Of a stretch of DNA of 9,975 nucleotides, positions 8,411 through 9,975 are shown piece after piece. Made by a program: the position numbers and the translations under genes. The notes under the pieces are model-generated. The model saw nothing but the letters and a program-made list of their open reading frames with translations, did no database searches and had not been told where the DNA came from. Source of the stretch: Gammaproteobacteria bacterium (GTDB taxonomy: Bacteria; Pseudomonadota; Gammaproteobacteria; Pseudomonadales; Azotimanducaceae); NCBI GenBank assembly GCA_018667205.1, contig JABIVN010000412.1:1-9975 (forward strand). The letters run 5' to 3'. Numbering within the stretch: the first letter of the stretch is position 1; each line of letters starts with the position of its first letter.

Positions 8411-9778
8411 TTATCCCGGCGGAATCTTGAGTGTCTGGCCTAGACGAATAGTATCATTGCGCAGGCCGTTAAAGTCTTTCAGGCTTTTAAAGCTAACCCG
8501 ATAACGGACGGCGATTTCCGACAGTGTATCGCCGCTTTCAATGACGTGCGTTAGCGCATCTTGCCGCCTACCTTGTTTAACCCACGCGAGGTAAGAACCA
8601 CTCGGGGGGTTCGCTTGTATGTAGACCGCAACGCCCCTGAATATAGCATTCGCCAGTTTGGCCTGATGACTTCGTGTCGCCAGCTTTCTCGCTTCCGTAG
8701 GGTTGGAAATATACCCAGTTTCTATGAGCAGGGATGGAATGTCTGGCGACTTAAGAACGGCAAAGGCTGCCTGCTCAACCGTTTTTTTATGCAGTTTATT
8801 GACTCTTTTTAGGTTACTAAGCACAGAACTGCCCATTTCCAAACTGAACGAAAGGCTGGCTGTCATCGACAGATCCAGCAACACACCCGCAAGCAGATCA
8901 TCTTTATCGCCTAGCGAGACGCTCCCTACGCCCCCTATCAAGTCGGCTCTGTTCTCTTTTTCTGCGAGCCACCTCGCGGCTTCACTAGTGGCACCTTTCT
9001 GAGAGATCGCATAAACCGAAGCACCACTCACGTTAGGTGTCTTAAAGGCATCTGCGTGAATAGACAAAAAAACATCTGCATGGCTGCTACGCGCTATCTC
9101 GGTGCGTTTACGCAGCGCAACATAGTAATCACCTTCGCGAATAAGTTTTGCCCTGAACCCAGGCTCCTGCTCCAACAGCGCATGAAGTTTCTTGGCGACG
9201 CCAAGCACGACATCTTTTTCGTACAATTTACCAGGGCCCACGGCACCCGGGTCGTCACCACCGTGACCTGCATCGATCGCGATGATCACATCCCTCATCT
9301 GCGTCAAAGCACGTTCGGATTTAGGGACAACAGCCCGGCTGGGCTGATCCTTTCCATACAGGTCGATGACCAGACGATCGCCGTACTGCATGATGGGTTT
9401 CAGCACAAAGGACCTTGGTCGAACTTCTTCATTCAGGTCCAGAACGACCCTGATATCTTCGCCTTTATTTCTGCTCGAAGTCCGCACGGCAAGAATAGGG
9501 GTCTGCTCCAGGACAAGATCACTCAGATCTGAACCGAACCGCGCTGAGGAAATGTCGATCACCAACCGATGGGGGTCTGACAGCAAAAATATATTGTGCT
9601 CAACGGGCTGGCCCAGATCAAACACAATTCGGGTCCGTTCGGGCGATGCACGAATCCTGAGACCATCGATGTCGGCCTGGGAGGCTAGTACTAATGAAGG
9701 ACAAACCAGCACCGCCATCGCCGACGCCCATAGGATCGGTCCTAGGCTAATACGTCTCCCTGGCTTAGCTGGGTACAA
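8411..9778 (-). CDS. amiB: N-acetylmuramoyl-L-alanine amidase AmiB with AMIN and LysM domains
   Basis: AmiB cuts the amide bond between MurNAc and the stem peptide to split septal peptidoglycan during cell separation. It acts in the periplasm and in relatives is activated by LytM factors such as EnvC or NlpD. The 455 residues show a signal peptide at about 1-32 (KPGRR, a hydrophobic core, VLA just before SQ) and an AMIN domain at about 38-143. A zinc amidase_3 domain spans about 164-388, with ligands His172 (DAGHGG), Glu187 and His241 (SIHAD), and catalytic Glu353 (IETGYISN). The stretch [16 protein letters not shown] (293-308) is where family members carry the regulatory helix. A LysM domain ends it (about 410-453); E. 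coli AmiB lacks one. The start is uncertain: the TTG at 9778 gives a full signal peptide but overlaps tsaE by 37 bp and has a poor ribosome-binding site. The next ATG (residue 21) would cut the signal peptide. Confidence 0.95.
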   Translation of the reverse strand: MYPAKPGRRISLGPILWASAMAVLVCPSLVLASQADIDGLRIRASPERTRIVFDLGQPVEHNIFLLSDPHRLVIDISSARFGSDLSDLVLEQTPILAVRTSSRNKGEDIRVVLDLNEEVRPRSFVLKPIMQYGDRLVIDLYGKDQPSRAVVPKSERALTQMRDVIIAIDAGHGGDDPGAVGPGKLYEKDVVLGVAKKLHALLEQEPGFRAKLIREGDYYVALRKRTEIARSSHADVFLSIHADAFKTPNVSGASVYAISQKGATSEAARWLAEKENRADLIGGVGSVSLGDKDDLLAGVLLDLSMTASLSFSLEMGSSVLSNLKRVNKLHKKTVEQAAFAVLKSPDIPSLLIETGYISNPTEARKLATRSHQAKLANAIFRGVAVYIQANPPSGSYLAWVKQGRRQDALTHVIESGDTLSEIAVRYRVSFKSLKDFNGLRNDTIRLGQTLKIPPG

Positions 9779-9975
9779 ATTTTCTCGCCGCTCTGTGAGT
9801 TCGACCAGACGCCTATGATCCGCTTTTCGCCCAATACATCAATGGTAATCTCCAGATCATGCTGAGGAAGATAGCCTATGGCTTTCTCCGGCCATTCAAT
9901 CAGACATAGTTTATTGTTGCCGAAGTACTCATCAATACCGATATATTCCAGTTCCCCAGGATCGGCTAAACGGTA
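9742..9975 (-). CDS. tsaE: tRNA threonylcarbamoyladenosine biosynthesis protein TsaE, C-terminal 77 residues (starts outside the window)
   Basis: TsaE is the ATPase that works with TsaB and TsaD to make t6A37 in tRNAs reading ANN codons. The window holds the second half: YRLADPGELEYIGIDEYF, then LCLIEWPEKAIGYLP and DLEITI, ending GDVLA and a TAG at 9744-9742. These match the family's (D)LYRL-x-(D/P)-EELE-x-(L/M)G-x-x-(E/D)YF and (I/V)EWP signatures. The Walker A motif lies upstream of the window edge. With the missing N-terminus (about 75-80 residues in relatives) the protein would have the usual length of about 155. Its last 37 bp overlap the proposed amiB start, so amiB translation may be coupled to it. 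Confidence 0.94.
   Translation of the reverse strand, partial: YRLADPGELEYIGIDEYFGNNKLCLIEWPEKAIGYLPQHDLEITIDVLGEKRIIGVWSNSQSGEKICTQLSQGDVLA

Overview
The window is a stretch of conserved housekeeping chromosome from a gammaproteobacterium. Every gene reads on the minus strand, so transcription runs from high to low coordinates. In that direction the order is tsaE (C-terminal part), amiB, mutL, miaA, hfq, hflX, hflK, hflC, a terminator, a DUF2065 (YjeT-like) gene, hisZ and purA (N-terminal part). This combination is typical of Pseudomonadales, Oceanospirillales and related marine gammaproteobacteria. Three features point that way: hisZ between DUF2065 and purA, a LysM-tailed AmiB, and a MutL with an endonuclease motif. 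Enterobacteria differ on all three. The species cannot be named from the sequence alone.

Region 9975-4024 holds the tightly packed run tsaE-amiB-mutL-miaA-hfq-hflX. Junctions are overlaps or very short gaps: tsaE/amiB overlap by 37 bp, mutL/miaA by 4 bp, and hfq/hflX are 2 bp apart. The largest gap, 131 bp, lies before hfq. The products cover tRNA modification (TsaE for t6A, MiaA for i6A), cell-wall hydrolysis (AmiB), mismatch repair (MutL), RNA-based regulation (Hfq) and ribosome rescue (HflX). Region 3924-1904 carries hflK and hflC, the SPFH membrane pair that binds the FtsH protease. A strong Rho-independent terminator at 1833-1864 ends this run.

Region 1810-1 is a second block. A 13-bp tandem repeat lies in the spacer, followed by the small membrane protein DUF2065, hisZ and purA. 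HisZ is the regulatory half of ATP phosphoribosyltransferase (histidine synthesis) and PurA is adenylosuccinate synthetase (AMP synthesis). No convincing promoter for this block is visible, although the terminator implies one.

I see no mobile element, CRISPR array, RNA gene or unknown gene system. The points worth a second look are small. Hfq has serine where the near-universal His57 of the Sm2 motif should be, and almost no C-terminal tail. HflX has a glycine/alanine/serine insertion next to its GETQLE motif, encoded partly by a G8 tract. MutL carries the metal-dependent endonuclease motif. The 13-bp repeat sits just past the terminator.
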